Positions 26,095-35,263 of a stretch of DNA of 64,000 nt are shown here, piece after piece. The notes beneath the pieces were generated by a model. The model ran no database searches. It was not told the DNA's origin and saw only the letters and a program-made list of their open reading frames with translations. The stretch comes from Pseudothauera rhizosphaerae (GTDB lineage Bacteria; Pseudomonadota; Gammaproteobacteria; Burkholderiales; Rhodocyclaceae): contig NZ_SSOD01000001.1 of the NCBI RefSeq assembly GCF_004801305.1, positions 62,001 through 126,000 on the forward strand. Direction: 5' to 3'. A program made the translations under genes and the position numbers. Every line of letters begins with the position of its first letter. The stretch's first letter is position 1.

Positions 26095-28167
26095 ATGACC
26101 CCACGCTTCCGCCCCATCGGCCTCGCGCTGACGATCGCCTTCGCCCACCCGGCGCTCGCCGCCGACCCGCAACCGAATCCCGCGCCGGACGGCGGCGGGA
26201 CCGTCCAGCTCGCCCCCGTCACCGTTTCCGCCAGCGCGCTCGCCGTCGGCAGCGACCAGATGAGCACGCCGGTGAGCGTGCTCGAAGGCGAGGAACTGGT
26301 ACGACGCCGCGCCGCCACGCTGGGCGAGACGCTGGCCGCCGAACCGGGCATCGGCGCCACGCACTTCGGCGCGGGCGCCAGCCGCCCCGTCATCCGCGGC
26401 ATGGACGGCGCCCGCGTCAAGGTGCTGGCCGACGGCGCCGAGATCATGGACGCCTCCACCATCAGCCCCGACCACGCGGTCGCCCTCGAACCCCTGCTCA
26501 GCGAACGGATCGAGGTGCTGCGCGGCCCGTCCGCACTCGCTTACGGTGGCGGCGCCATCGGCGGCGTGGTCAATGTGCTCGACAACCGGATTCCCACCGC
26601 CATCCCGGAACGGGGCGTGGAAGGCAGCGTCGAATTGCGCGGCAGCACGGCGGCCAGGGAAGCCGCCGGCGCGTTCCAGATCACCGCCGGCGCGGGCAGC
26701 TTCGCCTTCCATGCCGAAGGCCTCAAGCGCGACGCGCGCGACTACCGCGTCGGCGACGGCTGGGACGAGGGCAGCCGGGTGGACGGCAGCTACAACCAGA
26801 CCGAGACCGGCAGCCTGGGCCTGTCCTGGATCGGCGAGCGCGGCTATCTCGGCGTTGCCTGGACGCGCCAGCGCAACGAGTACGGCCTGCCCGGCCACAG
26901 CCACGAACTCGAGGACTGCCATACCCACGGCGACCACCTGCACTGCGAGGGGCACGACGACGATGACGACGATCACGACCATGATCATGACCACGAGCAC
27001 GGCGGCGTGCCCTACGTGGATCTGAAAAGCGACCGCTGGGACCTGCGCGGCGAATACCGCGAGCCCTTCGCCGGCTTCGCCCGCCTGCGCCTGCGGGCCA
27101 GCCACACCGACTACCGCCACGACGAGATCGAAGGCGACGAGGTGGCGACCCGCTTCCGCAGCAAGGCGAGCGACGGCCGCATCGAACTGGAACATCTGCC
27201 GCTGGCCGGCTGGCGCGGCGTGATCGGGCTGCAGGGTACGCGGCGCGACTTCTCCGCCCTGGGCGAGGAAGCCTACGTCCCGCAGACCCTGACCCGCCGC
27301 CACGGCCTTTTCCTGGTGGAGGAATACCGGCTCGGCGACTGGCGCTTCGAGGCCGGCCTGCGCCACGAACGGCAGCGCATAGACGTGGATTCGGCAGCGC
27401 GCGACCGCAGCCACCACGGCAACTCGGTGTCCGTCGGCGCGGTGTGGAACTTCGCCCCGCAATACGCCGCCGCCCTGTCCCTGTCCCGCGCCCAGCGCCT
27501 GCCCACCGCCGAGGAGCTCTACGCCGACGGCCTGCACATGGCCACGCGCACGCTGGAGCGGGGCAACCCCGACCTGGATGCGGAAACCTCGCGCAACATC
27601 GACCTCAGCCTGAAGAAGCTGGCCGGCGCCACCACCTTCGGCGTCAGCGTCTTCCACAACCGGGTGGCGGACTTCATCTACGCCCACACCCTGGACGAGC
27701 ACGAGGGCCTGCAGCTCATCGAATACGCCCAGCGCGACGCCGTCTTCACCGGCGTCGAAGGCCAGGTCCGCCAGCGCCTGAACCCGGTGTTCGGCCTCAC
27801 CCTGTTCGGCGACTACGTGCGCGCCCGCCTCGACGCCGGCGGCGGCGACCGCGACCTGCCGCGCATCCCGGCCCGCCGCGCCGGCCTGCGCCTGGACGCC
27901 CACTGGCAGGGCTGGGAAGGGGAAGTGGAGGTCTACCGCGTCGGCCGCCAGCGCCGGGTGGCCGAGTTCGAGAGCAGCACGCCGGGCTACAACATGGTCA
28001 ACGTGGGGGTGAGTTACGCCGGCCGCCTGGATTCGGTGCCCTGGCTCTTCTACCTCAAGGCATCCAACCTCACCGACAAGCTGGCCTACAACCACACCTC
28101 CTTCATCAAGGACGCCGCGCCGCTGATGGGGCGCAGCCTGACTGCGGGGGTGAAAGTGACGTTCTGA
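26095..28167 (+). CDS. TonB-dependent receptor, ZnuD-like (metal uptake)
   Basis: A 690-residue outer-membrane receptor. Signal peptide MTPRFRPIGLALTIAFAHPALA is followed by LAPVTVSASAL and the plug with RPVIRGMDGARVKVLADGAE and SERIEVLRGPSALAYGGGAI. A His/Asp loop at about residues 275-305 contains HSHELEDCHTHGDHLHCEGH and then a run of alternating Asp and His. Such a loop is the mark of ZnuD-type zinc receptors, where it captures metal outside the cell. The barrel ends in GVKVTF. The start was chosen at the signal peptide; an ATG 33 bases upstream would add MPRTPRHAGHA. Zinc is the best guess; other divalent metals are possible. Confidence 0.85.
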   Translation: MTPRFRPIGLALTIAFAHPALAADPQPNPAPDGGGTVQLAPVTVSASALAVGSDQMSTPVSVLEGEELVRRRAATLGETLAAEPGIGATHFGAGASRPVIRGMDGARVKVLADGAEIMDASTISPDHAVALEPLLSERIEVLRGPSALAYGGGAIGGVVNVLDNRIPTAIPERGVEGSVELRGSTAAREAAGAFQITAGAGSFAFHAEGLKRDARDYRVGDGWDEGSRVDGSYNQTETGSLGLSWIGERGYLGVAWTRQRNEYGLPGHSHELEDCHTHGDHLHCEGHDDDDDDHDHDHDHEHGGVPYVDLKSDRWDLRGEYREPFAGFARLRLRASHTDYRHDEIEGDEVATRFRSKASDGRIELEHLPLAGWRGVIGLQGTRRDFSALGEEAYVPQTLTRRHGLFLVEEYRLGDWRFEAGLRHERQRIDVDSAARDRSHHGNSVSVGAVWNFAPQYAAALSLSRAQRLPTAEELYADGLHMATRTLERGNPDLDAETSRNIDLSLKKLAGATTFGVSVFHNRVADFIYAHTLDEHEGLQLIEYAQRDAVFTGVEGQVRQRLNPVFGLTLFGDYVRARLDAGGGDRDLPRIPARRAGLRLDAHWQGWEGEVEVYRVGRQRRVAEFESSTPGYNMVNVGVSYAGRLDSVPWLFYLKASNLTDKLAYNHTSFIKDAAPLMGRSLTAGVKVTF

Positions 28168-28283
28168 TCGGCGGCATCCGCACCAACCCCGGCGGCGTGG
28201 GCCGCCGGATGGCAGCGGTGCACCATGCCGGTTTCGTGGCCGCAAACCGTGTAATCTCTCCACGTAATGTGTATATTGCACGG

Positions 28284-29471
28284 ATGAATCCACGCCTCGC
28301 CCAATCCCATCTCCACCAACTCTTGGCGGAATTCCCGGCGGTAGTGCTGCTCGGGCCGCGTCAGGCCGGCAAGACCACGCTGGCGCTGGCGGAGGCCGAT
28401 CTGCGGGGCGATGCCCTGTATCTCGACCTGGAACTGCCGTCCGCCCAACGCCAGTTGGACGACCCGGAAGCGTTTCTGCTGGCGCACCGCAACCGCCTGG
28501 TGATTCTCGACGAGGTTCAGCGCCTGCCGGAACTGTTCGCCATCCTGCGCGGGGTGATCGACCAGCGCCGGCGGGCGGGTGAGCATGCCGGCCAGTTCCT
28601 GCTGCTGGGTTCGGCCTCGGGGGTGTTGCTGCGGCAGGCCAGCGAAAGCCTTGCCGGCCGGGTGGCACGGCTTGAACTCACCCCGTTCCAGGCACGGGAA
28701 GTGATCACCGCGGCGCAAGCCGCCGATGAGTCGAGCCGGCCGATCAATGCGCTCTGGGTGCGCGGCGGTTTTCCCCTTGCCTGGCTGGCCCACGACGATG
28801 CGGCCAGCCTGCGCTGGCGCGAGGCTTTCATCGCCACTTACCTGGAGCGCGACATTCCGGCCCTCGGCCCACGCATTCCCGCCACCACCTTGCGCCGCTT
28901 GTGGACCATGCTGGCGCATGGTCAGGGCGGCTTGCTGAACCAGTCGCAACTGGCGGCTTCGCTGGCCGTCAGCGGCCAGACGGTGGCGCGTTACATCGAT
29001 CTGCTGTGCGACCTGATGCTGGTGCGCCGCCTGCCCGCCTGGCATGGCAATGTCGGCAAGCGGCTGGTGCGGGCACCCAAAGTCTATGTGCGCGACAGCG
29101 GTATCGTCCATGCCCTGCTTGGGCTTGCCGATCTGGAGGCCGTGCTGGCGCACCCGGTGGCCGGAGCAAGTTGGGAGGGGTTCGTGATCGAACAATTGCT
29201 GGCTGCGGCCCCTGAAGCGGAAGCCAGTTTCTATCGCACTTCCCACGGGGCCGAGGCCGATCTGGTATTGCGTCTGCGCAATGGAGAGGTCTGGGTGGTC
29301 GAGATCAAGCGTTCCTCGGCCCCCACTGTGTCCAGGGGTTTTCACCTGGCCGCCGGCGACGTCGGCGCCACCCGCAGGTTGCTGGTGGCGCCGGTGGCGG
29401 CAAGTTACCCGATGCGCGACGGCATCGAGGTGATGAATCCCCTGGCTGCCGCCGAAGCGCTTGCCCCATGA
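28284..29471 (+). CDS. AAA-type ATPase with DUF4143 C-terminus
   Basis: A 395-residue protein. Walker A is LLGPRQAGKTTLAL (residues about 22-35), Walker B is RLVILDEVQRLPELF (about 71-85), and a sensor-like LLLGSAS follows. The C-terminal half has RDSGIVHALLGL and a nuclease-like core WEGFVIEQLLAAAPE, then GAEADLVLRLRNGEVWVVEIK, where E-AD-L and VEIK resemble a PD-(D/E)xK active site. Proteins of this group are widespread, often isolated and of unknown function, sometimes proposed as mobile or stress genes. The AT-rich upstream gap (28250-28283, TGTGTATATTGCA) gives a TATATT -10-like box very near the ATG. Confidence 0.8.
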   Translation: MNPRLAQSHLHQLLAEFPAVVLLGPRQAGKTTLALAEADLRGDALYLDLELPSAQRQLDDPEAFLLAHRNRLVILDEVQRLPELFAILRGVIDQRRRAGEHAGQFLLLGSASGVLLRQASESLAGRVARLELTPFQAREVITAAQAADESSRPINALWVRGGFPLAWLAHDDAASLRWREAFIATYLERDIPALGPRIPATTLRRLWTMLAHGQGGLLNQSQLAASLAVSGQTVARYIDLLCDLMLVRRLPAWHGNVGKRLVRAPKVYVRDSGIVHALLGLADLEAVLAHPVAGASWEGFVIEQLLAAAPEAEASFYRTSHGAEADLVLRLRNGEVWVVEIKRSSAPTVSRGFHLAAGDVGATRRLLVAPVAASYPMRDGIEVMNPLAAAEALAP

Positions 29472-29524
29472 ATGCCGGGGCAGCCGGCCGCCCCGCCAGC
29501 GGGCGCATCCCCGGCAGGCCCGCC

Positions 29525-30715
29525 CTATCCCTGCTGCGGGGCCACGGCCTCGTCACGGCTGCCGCGCCACCAGGCGCGCACGAGCACAAGCAGGATGCCG
29601 AACATGCCGCCCAGCATGCCGCCCAACACGACACCCGGCACCGGGGCGGGCCTGCGCTGCCTGATCTCCATGCCCTCCGGCGGCGCCACGAACCGCATCC
29701 CGGACAAATAAGTGCTGTTCCATCTCTCGCGTTCCACGTCGAGCTCGTTCCATGTCTGTTCGACGATGTCGACGGACATGTCCTGTCCCTGGAACACGGC
29801 GGTCTGGATACCCCCGAGCTGGTCAAGGAAAGCACGGCCGCTAGCCGCCTGGTACAGGGCCTGCTGAGCCTGACAGTAGTATTCGCGCTTGAACGCGCTG
29901 GAAAGGCGGTCACGCTTGCGGCGGACTTCCGCGAGCTTCATGTCGGCGATCTGGATTTCCGCGGCCACCAGTTGAGCGGCGGGTGACAGGAAGCGTTCCG
30001 TACCTTTTTCCAAAGAGACGATCTGGCGACTTTCGGCGACACTGGCGTCGGGGTTACGGACGGTGAGCTCACGCAGGTTTGCCGCGCGGCTTTCGTCCTG
30101 GAGGATGGCGAACTCGTTCTGGATCTGGGCGTTGCGCAGTTCCTGCTCGCGCATGCGGAAGGCCGTGCACTGGGCAAGCAGGGTCGCTTCCATGCTTGCC
30201 CGGATGATCGATTCGCGCACATATTCGGACAGCAGGGCGGCCGGAGCGCCGTCGGTAGGCTCACGGTGTTCGAAGACGATGTGAATGCCCAGCATGGCAG
30301 ACGATTCGTCTTCCTTGGCCCTGATGCCGAGTGCCTGCTGATCCTTGTTGGTAATGGCAAACTCGGGTTTCAGGGTTTTTCCGTAACGGTCCGGGTCGTC
30401 CGCGAGTTCGTGAAGAATCCTTCCGGCCGGGGTATCAGCCTGGCCGGTGTTTTGCAGGAACTGCTGCAGGCGCACACCGTTGGCCAGGATGCCCTCGTAC
30501 CGTTTGTAGTCGCTCACCGACCGGATCGAGGGGGTGAGGAACAGGCCTTCGGTGACATAGCGAGTGGACAGCAGGCTTGCGCCCAGGCCAAGCGCCGCGC
30601 CAAGAATTCCGGCAACTGCGAGCAGAGCCCGGTGCCGCCACAGCGTGGCGACCAATTGACGCAAGTCGATTTCATCTTCGGCATATGCCGGCAAGGCTGA
30701 TTGATTGTTCTGCAT
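29525..30715 (-). CDS. Wzz-type chain-length determinant domain protein (orphan)
   Basis: A 396-residue inner-membrane protein with the polysaccharide co-polymerase layout. EDEIDLRQLVATLWRHRALL leads into helix 1 (about 30-52, LLAVAGILGAALGLGASLL). A long periplasmic alpha-helical region of about 300 residues follows, then helix 2 near residues 362-385 (VPGVVLGGMLGGMFGILLVLV) with the Pro/Gly-rich stretch typical of Wzz. It has no C-terminal tyrosine kinase domain. No glycosyltransferase or flippase gene is nearby, so it is an orphan here. The start at 30715 is the family-like one; ATG at 30805 would add 30 residues. Confidence 0.8.
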   Translation of the reverse strand: MQNNQSALPAYAEDEIDLRQLVATLWRHRALLAVAGILGAALGLGASLLSTRYVTEGLFLTPSIRSVSDYKRYEGILANGVRLQQFLQNTGQADTPAGRILHELADDPDRYGKTLKPEFAITNKDQQALGIRAKEDESSAMLGIHIVFEHREPTDGAPAALLSEYVRESIIRASMEATLLAQCTAFRMREQELRNAQIQNEFAILQDESRAANLRELTVRNPDASVAESRQIVSLEKGTERFLSPAAQLVAAEIQIADMKLAEVRRKRDRLSSAFKREYYCQAQQALYQAASGRAFLDQLGGIQTAVFQGQDMSVDIVEQTWNELDVERERWNSTYLSGMRFVAPPEGMEIRQRRPAPVPGVVLGGMLGGMFGILLVLVRAWWRGSRDEAVAPQQG

Positions 30716-30892
30716 GGTGTGCGAAAAGTGGGCCGTCACGGCCGGTAGCGCGGAATTCGTGAGCGGATCGGCATTCGGCACCACCCCGCCCTTTCCAGTT
30801 GGCATAGGGGCGGAGTGTGCCGGCAACTCTACTTTCAGTCAAGAAACAATCATCTACCACTCAACAATGGGACGGCTGCTAGCGTTGCGCTC

Positions 30893-31279
30893 ATGCAGCC
30901 CTACCTCGAACGCGATGCCTTCAGTGCCCGCCTGCGCGATGCTCTCGCCCGCACCGCGCCCGACGCGGCGCGGCCCACGGCACTGGCGCGGGAATTCAAC
31001 CGGCGCTACCCCGGCGCGCCGGTGACGCTGCATGCCACCCGTAAATGGCTGGAAGGCGAGGCCATTCCGGCCCAGGACAAGCTGCGCGTGCTCGCCGACT
31101 GGCTCGGGGTCACCGCCGAATGGTTGCGTTTTGGTCAAGGACATGCCCTTGTTGGCGTGCGCGAGCCGAACAGGGAATTCGACTACCAGTTGATGCGCGA
31201 CATCGCCGCGCTCACGGAGGCGCACCAGCAGGTGGTGCGCGATCTGGTCAAGTCGTTGCGGCGGGCGGAACCCCCTTAG
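30893..31279 (+). CDS. Helix-turn-helix transcriptional regulator
   Basis: A 128-residue protein resembling small phage-repressor-like regulators. Residues about 25-75 ([52 protein letters not shown]) form a lambda-repressor-type HTH in which [12 protein letters not shown] is the recognition segment. The C-terminal [18 protein letters not shown] is probably a short dimerisation helix. It is divergent from the Wzz gene (177 bases between the assigned starts), so it may regulate that gene. Ligand and targets unknown. Confidence 0.78.
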   Translation: MQPYLERDAFSARLRDALARTAPDAARPTALAREFNRRYPGAPVTLHATRKWLEGEAIPAQDKLRVLADWLGVTAEWLRFGQGHALVGVREPNREFDYQLMRDIAALTEAHQQVVRDLVKSLRRAEPP

Positions 31280-31356
31280 CCCGGCGCCCCGCCCTTTCCC
31301 CACCCCCCGCTTTCCGGCTAAAGTCCGCGCTTCGCCGCCACTTTCTGCCCCTTCCC

Positions 31357-32886
31357 GTGCGCCTGCTCCGCCTCGCCAAGATCGTCACCGTCGGCCTGCG
31401 TTTCGGCCTCGACCGCATCGTGCTCGACGCCGACACCAGCGGCCGGCTGGCGAAGCTGTGGACGGTGCTGTTCTTCTGGCGCCGTTTCCGCGAGCCGCGG
31501 GCGGTGCGCCTGCGCCGGGCGCTGGAGTCGCTGGGGCCGATCTTCGTCAAGTTCGGGCAGATGCTGTCCACCCGGCGCGACCTGCTGCCGCCCGATCTCG
31601 CCGACGAACTGGCACTACTGCAGGACCGCGTGCCGCCCTTCCCCACCGAACGGGCGCTGGCGGTGCTGGAAGGCTTCTACGGCAAGCCGGTGGACGAGGT
31701 GTTCCGCGACTTCGAGCGCACGCCGGTGGCCTCGGCCTCGGTGGCGCAGGTGCATTTCGCCCGCCTGCCGGACGGCACCGAGGTGGCGGTGAAAATCCTG
31801 CGGCCCGGCATCGAAAAGGTCATCGCCCACGACGTGGCGCTGATGGAAGTCGGCGCCATGTTGCTGGAGAAGATGTGGCCCGACGGCCGTAGGCTCAAGC
31901 CGCGCGAGGTGGTGGCGGAGTTCGCCAAGTATCTGGCCGACGAGCTGGACCTGATGCGCGAGGCGGCCAACTGCTCGCAACTGCGGCGCAACTTCACCGA
32001 TTCCCCGCTGCTCATCGTGCCCGAGGTGTACTGGGACTGGTGCGGGCGCTCGGTGATGGTCATGGAGCGCATGTACGGCGTGCCCATCTCCCAGACCGCC
32101 GCGCTGCGCGCCCAGGGCACCGATCTCAAGGCCCTGTCCCGCGCCGGCGTGGAGATCTTCTTCACCCAGGTGTTCCGCGACGGCTTCTTCCACGCCGACA
32201 TGCACCCGGGCAACATCTTCGTGCACCCGGACGGGCGCTACATCGCGCTCGATTTCGGCATCATGGGCACGCTCACCGACGTAGACAAGCAGTACCTGGC
32301 CACCAATTTCCTCGCCTTCTTCAAGCGCGACTACAAGCGCGTGGCCCAGGCCCACATCGACGCCGGCTGGGTGCCGGCCAAGACCCGCGTGGACGAGTTC
32401 GAAAGCGCCGTGCGCGCGGTGTGCGAGCCCATCTTCGACAAGCCGCTCAAGGACATCTCCTTCGGCAAGACCCTGCTGCGCCTGTTCCAGACCGCGCGCC
32501 GCTTCGAGATGGAAGTGCAGCCCCAACTCGTGCTGTTGCAGAAGACCCTGCTCAACATCGAAGGACTGGGCCGCCAGCTCGACCCCGAGCTGGATCTGTG
32601 GAAGACGGCCAAGCCCTTCCTGGAACGCTGGATGGACGAGCAGATGGGCTGGCGCGCGCTGCTGCGCGGCGTGCGCGACGAGGCCCCGGCCTGGGCCGGC
32701 ACGCTGCCGCAACTGCCGCGCCTGGTGCACCAGGCCCTCACCGAACCCACCCGCCAGCAGGTGGCGGTCCGCGACGAACTCGACCGCCTGTCCGCCGCCC
32801 AGCGCCGGCAGAACCGCCTCCTGGCGCTGGCCGGCGTGCTGCTCGCGGTGCTGGTGGGCCTCGAACTGGCGCGCCTGCTGGGCTGA
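31357..32886 (+). CDS. ubiB: UbiB/ABC1-family atypical kinase
   Basis: A 509-residue ABC1-family protein, the ATPase that assists ubiquinone biosynthesis in the membrane. Diagnostic parts are [20 protein letters not shown] (KxGQ motif), the Ala-rich loop [16 protein letters not shown] replacing the Gly-rich loop, [10 protein letters not shown] with the catalytic Lys, [23 protein letters not shown] (catalytic and metal-binding loops), and two C-terminal membrane helices ([21 protein letters not shown] is the last). GTG at 31357 gives the usual N-terminus; no strong ribosome site is seen. It is not beside ubiJ/ubiE, but lies 5 kb from ubiUVT. Confidence 0.85.
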   Translation: MRLLRLAKIVTVGLRFGLDRIVLDADTSGRLAKLWTVLFFWRRFREPRAVRLRRALESLGPIFVKFGQMLSTRRDLLPPDLADELALLQDRVPPFPTERALAVLEGFYGKPVDEVFRDFERTPVASASVAQVHFARLPDGTEVAVKILRPGIEKVIAHDVALMEVGAMLLEKMWPDGRRLKPREVVAEFAKYLADELDLMREAANCSQLRRNFTDSPLLIVPEVYWDWCGRSVMVMERMYGVPISQTAALRAQGTDLKALSRAGVEIFFTQVFRDGFFHADMHPGNIFVHPDGRYIALDFGIMGTLTDVDKQYLATNFLAFFKRDYKRVAQAHIDAGWVPAKTRVDEFESAVRAVCEPIFDKPLKDISFGKTLLRLFQTARRFEMEVQPQLVLLQKTLLNIEGLGRQLDPELDLWKTAKPFLERWMDEQMGWRALLRGVRDEAPAWAGTLPQLPRLVHQALTEPTRQQVAVRDELDRLSAAQRRQNRLLALAGVLLAVLVGLELARLLG

Positions 32887-32976
32887 ACGATTCCGCCCGC
32901 CCGTCATCAAACGGGCACGCCGGGCGCTTGCCGCATCCCGGCTCCACGTTGAACCGACGACGACAGGCAGGCGATC

Positions 32977-35100
32977 ATGCCCCCACCCATTCCGCTCTCG
33001 CGCGGATCGCGCGCCACCGTCCGGGTGGTCGGCGCGGCGGCCGCGCTCGGTGCGCCCGGTGCCGGCCCGGCCGCCGCTCCCGACGCGCTGCTGGCTGCCG
33101 GCCTGCCCGAGCGCCTGAACATCCGCGGCATCCTGGCCGAAGCCGACGCCGTGCTGCGCCCGCCGGCACCGCCGGCGCTCGACGCGCCCATGGCCGAACG
33201 CCTGGCCGCCGCCGGCGCTTACGCGCGCCGCCTGGCCGACCACCTCGCCGCCCTGCCCGCCGACAGCCTGCCGCTGGTGCTGGGCGGCGACCACTCGGTG
33301 GCAGTGGGCACCTGGCGCGGCATCGCGCGCCGCCTGCAGGCCCGCGGCGCCCTGGGGCTGATCTGGATCGACGCCCATCTGGACAGCCACACCGACGCCA
33401 GCACCCACTCCGGCAACATCCACGGCATGCCGCTGGCGGCGCTGCTCGGCGAAGGCGCGGAAGCGCTCTCCGGCGTGCCCGGCCCGCGCCTGGACCCCGC
33501 CCACGTGTGCGTGGTCGGCGCGCGCGCCTGGGAGGACGAAGAACTGGAGCGCCTGACCCGCCTCGGCGTGCACGTCTTCACCATGCACGAGGTGCGCCGC
33601 CGCGGGCTGGACACGGTGTTCCGCGACGCGCTGGCCATCGCCCGCAACGGCACCGCCGGCTTCGGCGTCAGCCTGGACCTGGACGCCGTCGATCCGGCCG
33701 CCATGCCCGCCGTGCTGTGCCCGGAGCCCGATGGCCTGGATGCCCAGGCGCTGGCCGATGCCCTGCACCTGCTGCGCGGCTGCGGCGACGTGGCTGCGCT
33801 GGAGATCGTCGAGTACCTGCCCGAGCGCGACCCGCGGGGCGGATGCGCGGCGTGGGTGGCCGCCTTCGCCGAGGCGGCGCTGGGCCCCGGCACCCATGCG
33901 CTGCGGGAAAAGGAACACCGCTTCGGCGCGCACAACTACGCGCCGCTGCCGGTCGTGTTCCAGCGCGGCGAGGGCGTGTGGCTGTGGGACGTGGAAGGGC
34001 GGCGTTATCTGGACATGATGGGCGCCTATTCGGCGGCGGCCTTCGGCCATTCGCACCCGCGCCTGGTGCGGGCGCTCACCGAACAGGCCGGGCGCCTGGC
34101 GCTGACCTCCCGCGCCTTCTCCAACGACCGCCTGCCGCTGCTGCTCGAACGCCTGTGCGTGATGTTCGGCTACCGCCGCGCACTGCCGGTCAACACCGGG
34201 CTGGAAGCGGTCGAGACCGCGCTCAAGGCGGCGCGCAAATGGGCCTACCAGGTCAAGGGCGTGCCCACCGACGCGGCCGAGATCATCGCCTGCCACGGCA
34301 ATTTCCACGGCCGCTCCATCGCCATCGTCGGCCTGTCCTCGGTGGCCCAGTACCGCCACGGCTTCGGCCCCTTCCCCCCCGGTCTCAAGCTCGTTCCCTA
34401 CGGCGACCCGCAGGCGCTGGAGGAAGCCATCACACCCAGCACGGCGGCCTTCTTGGTGGAGCCGGTGCAGGCCGAAGGCGGCATCATCGTGCCGCCTTCC
34501 GGCTATCTGTCGCGCTGCGCCGAAATCTGCCGCCGCCACAACGTGCTGCTGATCGCCGACGAGGTGCAGACCGGGCTGGGGCGCACCGGGCGGCTGCTGG
34601 GCTGCGACCACGACGGCGTGCGCCCGGACGGCCTCATCCTGGGCAAGGCCCTGGGCGGCGGCCTGCTGCCGGTGTCGGCCTTCCTCGCCGACAACGCGGT
34701 GATGGACGTGTTCCAGCCCGGCGACCACGGCTCCACTTTCGGCGGCAATCCGCTGGGCGCGGCGGTGGCGCTGGAGGTGCTCGACCTGCTGTTCGAAACC
34801 CGCATCTGGGAGCACGCCGAGCGCCTCGGCGCGCACCTGCGCGAACGGCTCGCCGCCCGGCGCCCGCCCTGCGTGCGGGAAATCCGCGGGCGCGGCCTGC
34901 TGATCGGCATCGAGCTCCACCCGGACGGCCCCTCCGCGGCGCTGGCCGCGGAACTGCTGCTCGCGCGCGGGCTGGCCACGCGGGACACCCACCGCAGCGT
35001 GCTGCGCCTGTCGCCGCCGCTGATCATCGACCAGGACACGGCGGAATGGGCCGTGGACACGATCTGCGACGTGCTCGCTGCGCTGCCGCAACGGCACTGA
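32977..35100 (+). CDS. Arginase-ornithine aminotransferase fusion protein
   Basis: A 707-residue two-domain protein. Residues about 1-310 are an arginase-family domain with all three Mn sites: LGGDHSVAVG (about 101-110), WIDAHLDSHTD (about 130-140) and SLDLDAVDP (about 232-240). Residues about 320-707 are a class III PLP transaminase like ornithine aminotransferase: NTGLEAVETALKAARKW, HGNFHGRSIA, LLIADEVQTGLGRTG and GKALGGGLLPVS, with the PLP Lys at about 557. Together they would turn arginine into urea and ornithine, then glutamate semialdehyde, in one chain. No stop or frameshift separates the halves and both are full length, so this is a true fusion. Confidence 0.9.
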   Translation: MPPPIPLSRGSRATVRVVGAAAALGAPGAGPAAAPDALLAAGLPERLNIRGILAEADAVLRPPAPPALDAPMAERLAAAGAYARRLADHLAALPADSLPLVLGGDHSVAVGTWRGIARRLQARGALGLIWIDAHLDSHTDASTHSGNIHGMPLAALLGEGAEALSGVPGPRLDPAHVCVVGARAWEDEELERLTRLGVHVFTMHEVRRRGLDTVFRDALAIARNGTAGFGVSLDLDAVDPAAMPAVLCPEPDGLDAQALADALHLLRGCGDVAALEIVEYLPERDPRGGCAAWVAAFAEAALGPGTHALREKEHRFGAHNYAPLPVVFQRGEGVWLWDVEGRRYLDMMGAYSAAAFGHSHPRLVRALTEQAGRLALTSRAFSNDRLPLLLERLCVMFGYRRALPVNTGLEAVETALKAARKWAYQVKGVPTDAAEIIACHGNFHGRSIAIVGLSSVAQYRHGFGPFPPGLKLVPYGDPQALEEAITPSTAAFLVEPVQAEGGIIVPPSGYLSRCAEICRRHNVLLIADEVQTGLGRTGRLLGCDHDGVRPDGLILGKALGGGLLPVSAFLADNAVMDVFQPGDHGSTFGGNPLGAAVALEVLDLLFETRIWEHAERLGAHLRERLAARRPPCVREIRGRGLLIGIELHPDGPSAALAAELLLARGLATRDTHRSVLRLSPPLIIDQDTAEWAVDTICDVLAALPQRH

Positions 35101-35132
35101 GATCGCCGGCCTGAGCGCCACGCACCTTTTTT

Positions 35133-35243
35133 GTGCGCCGATCGGCGCACGTTCTCCGCCGTTCAGGGGCTTTGCGCCTCATTTCGCGCCCCACGTACGC
35201 GAAACTTGTTGCTACACTTCGCGCGCTGCAAAAGCCCCCTGAA
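35133..35243 (+). promoter_or_regulatory. Structured leader/intergenic region before the symporter gene
   Basis: GTGCGCCGATCGGCGCAC at 35133-35150 is a perfect 18-base palindrome just after a T-run (35127-35132). Next, GTTCAGGGGCTTTGCGC (35161-35177) can pair with a near-complement ending at 35243 (GCAAAAGCCCCCTGAAC), enclosing TTTCGCG...CGCGAAA. The result is a nested stem ending 20 bases before the symporter start. It could be an operator plus leader RNA, or a REP-like element. Confidence 0.5.
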
Positions 35244-35263
35244 CCCTCGCGGAGAAGTCCTCC

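Noticed and set aside
23019-26966. A 1315-codon plus-strand open frame opposite the dsbA-side, SPOR and argS genes
   Set aside because: Shadow of argS and neighbours; composition typical of antisense frames in GC-rich DNA.
32887-32976. Possible split of the arginase and aminotransferase into two genes, or a start further upstream
   Set aside because: The reading frame is continuous from 32977 to 35100 and no internal ribosome site plus start stands out at the domain border.
31615-35121. A 1168-codon open frame antisense to ubiB and the arginase fusion
   Set aside because: Low-complexity Gly/His/Arg/Ala protein with no recognisable domain; both genes on the other strand are intact.
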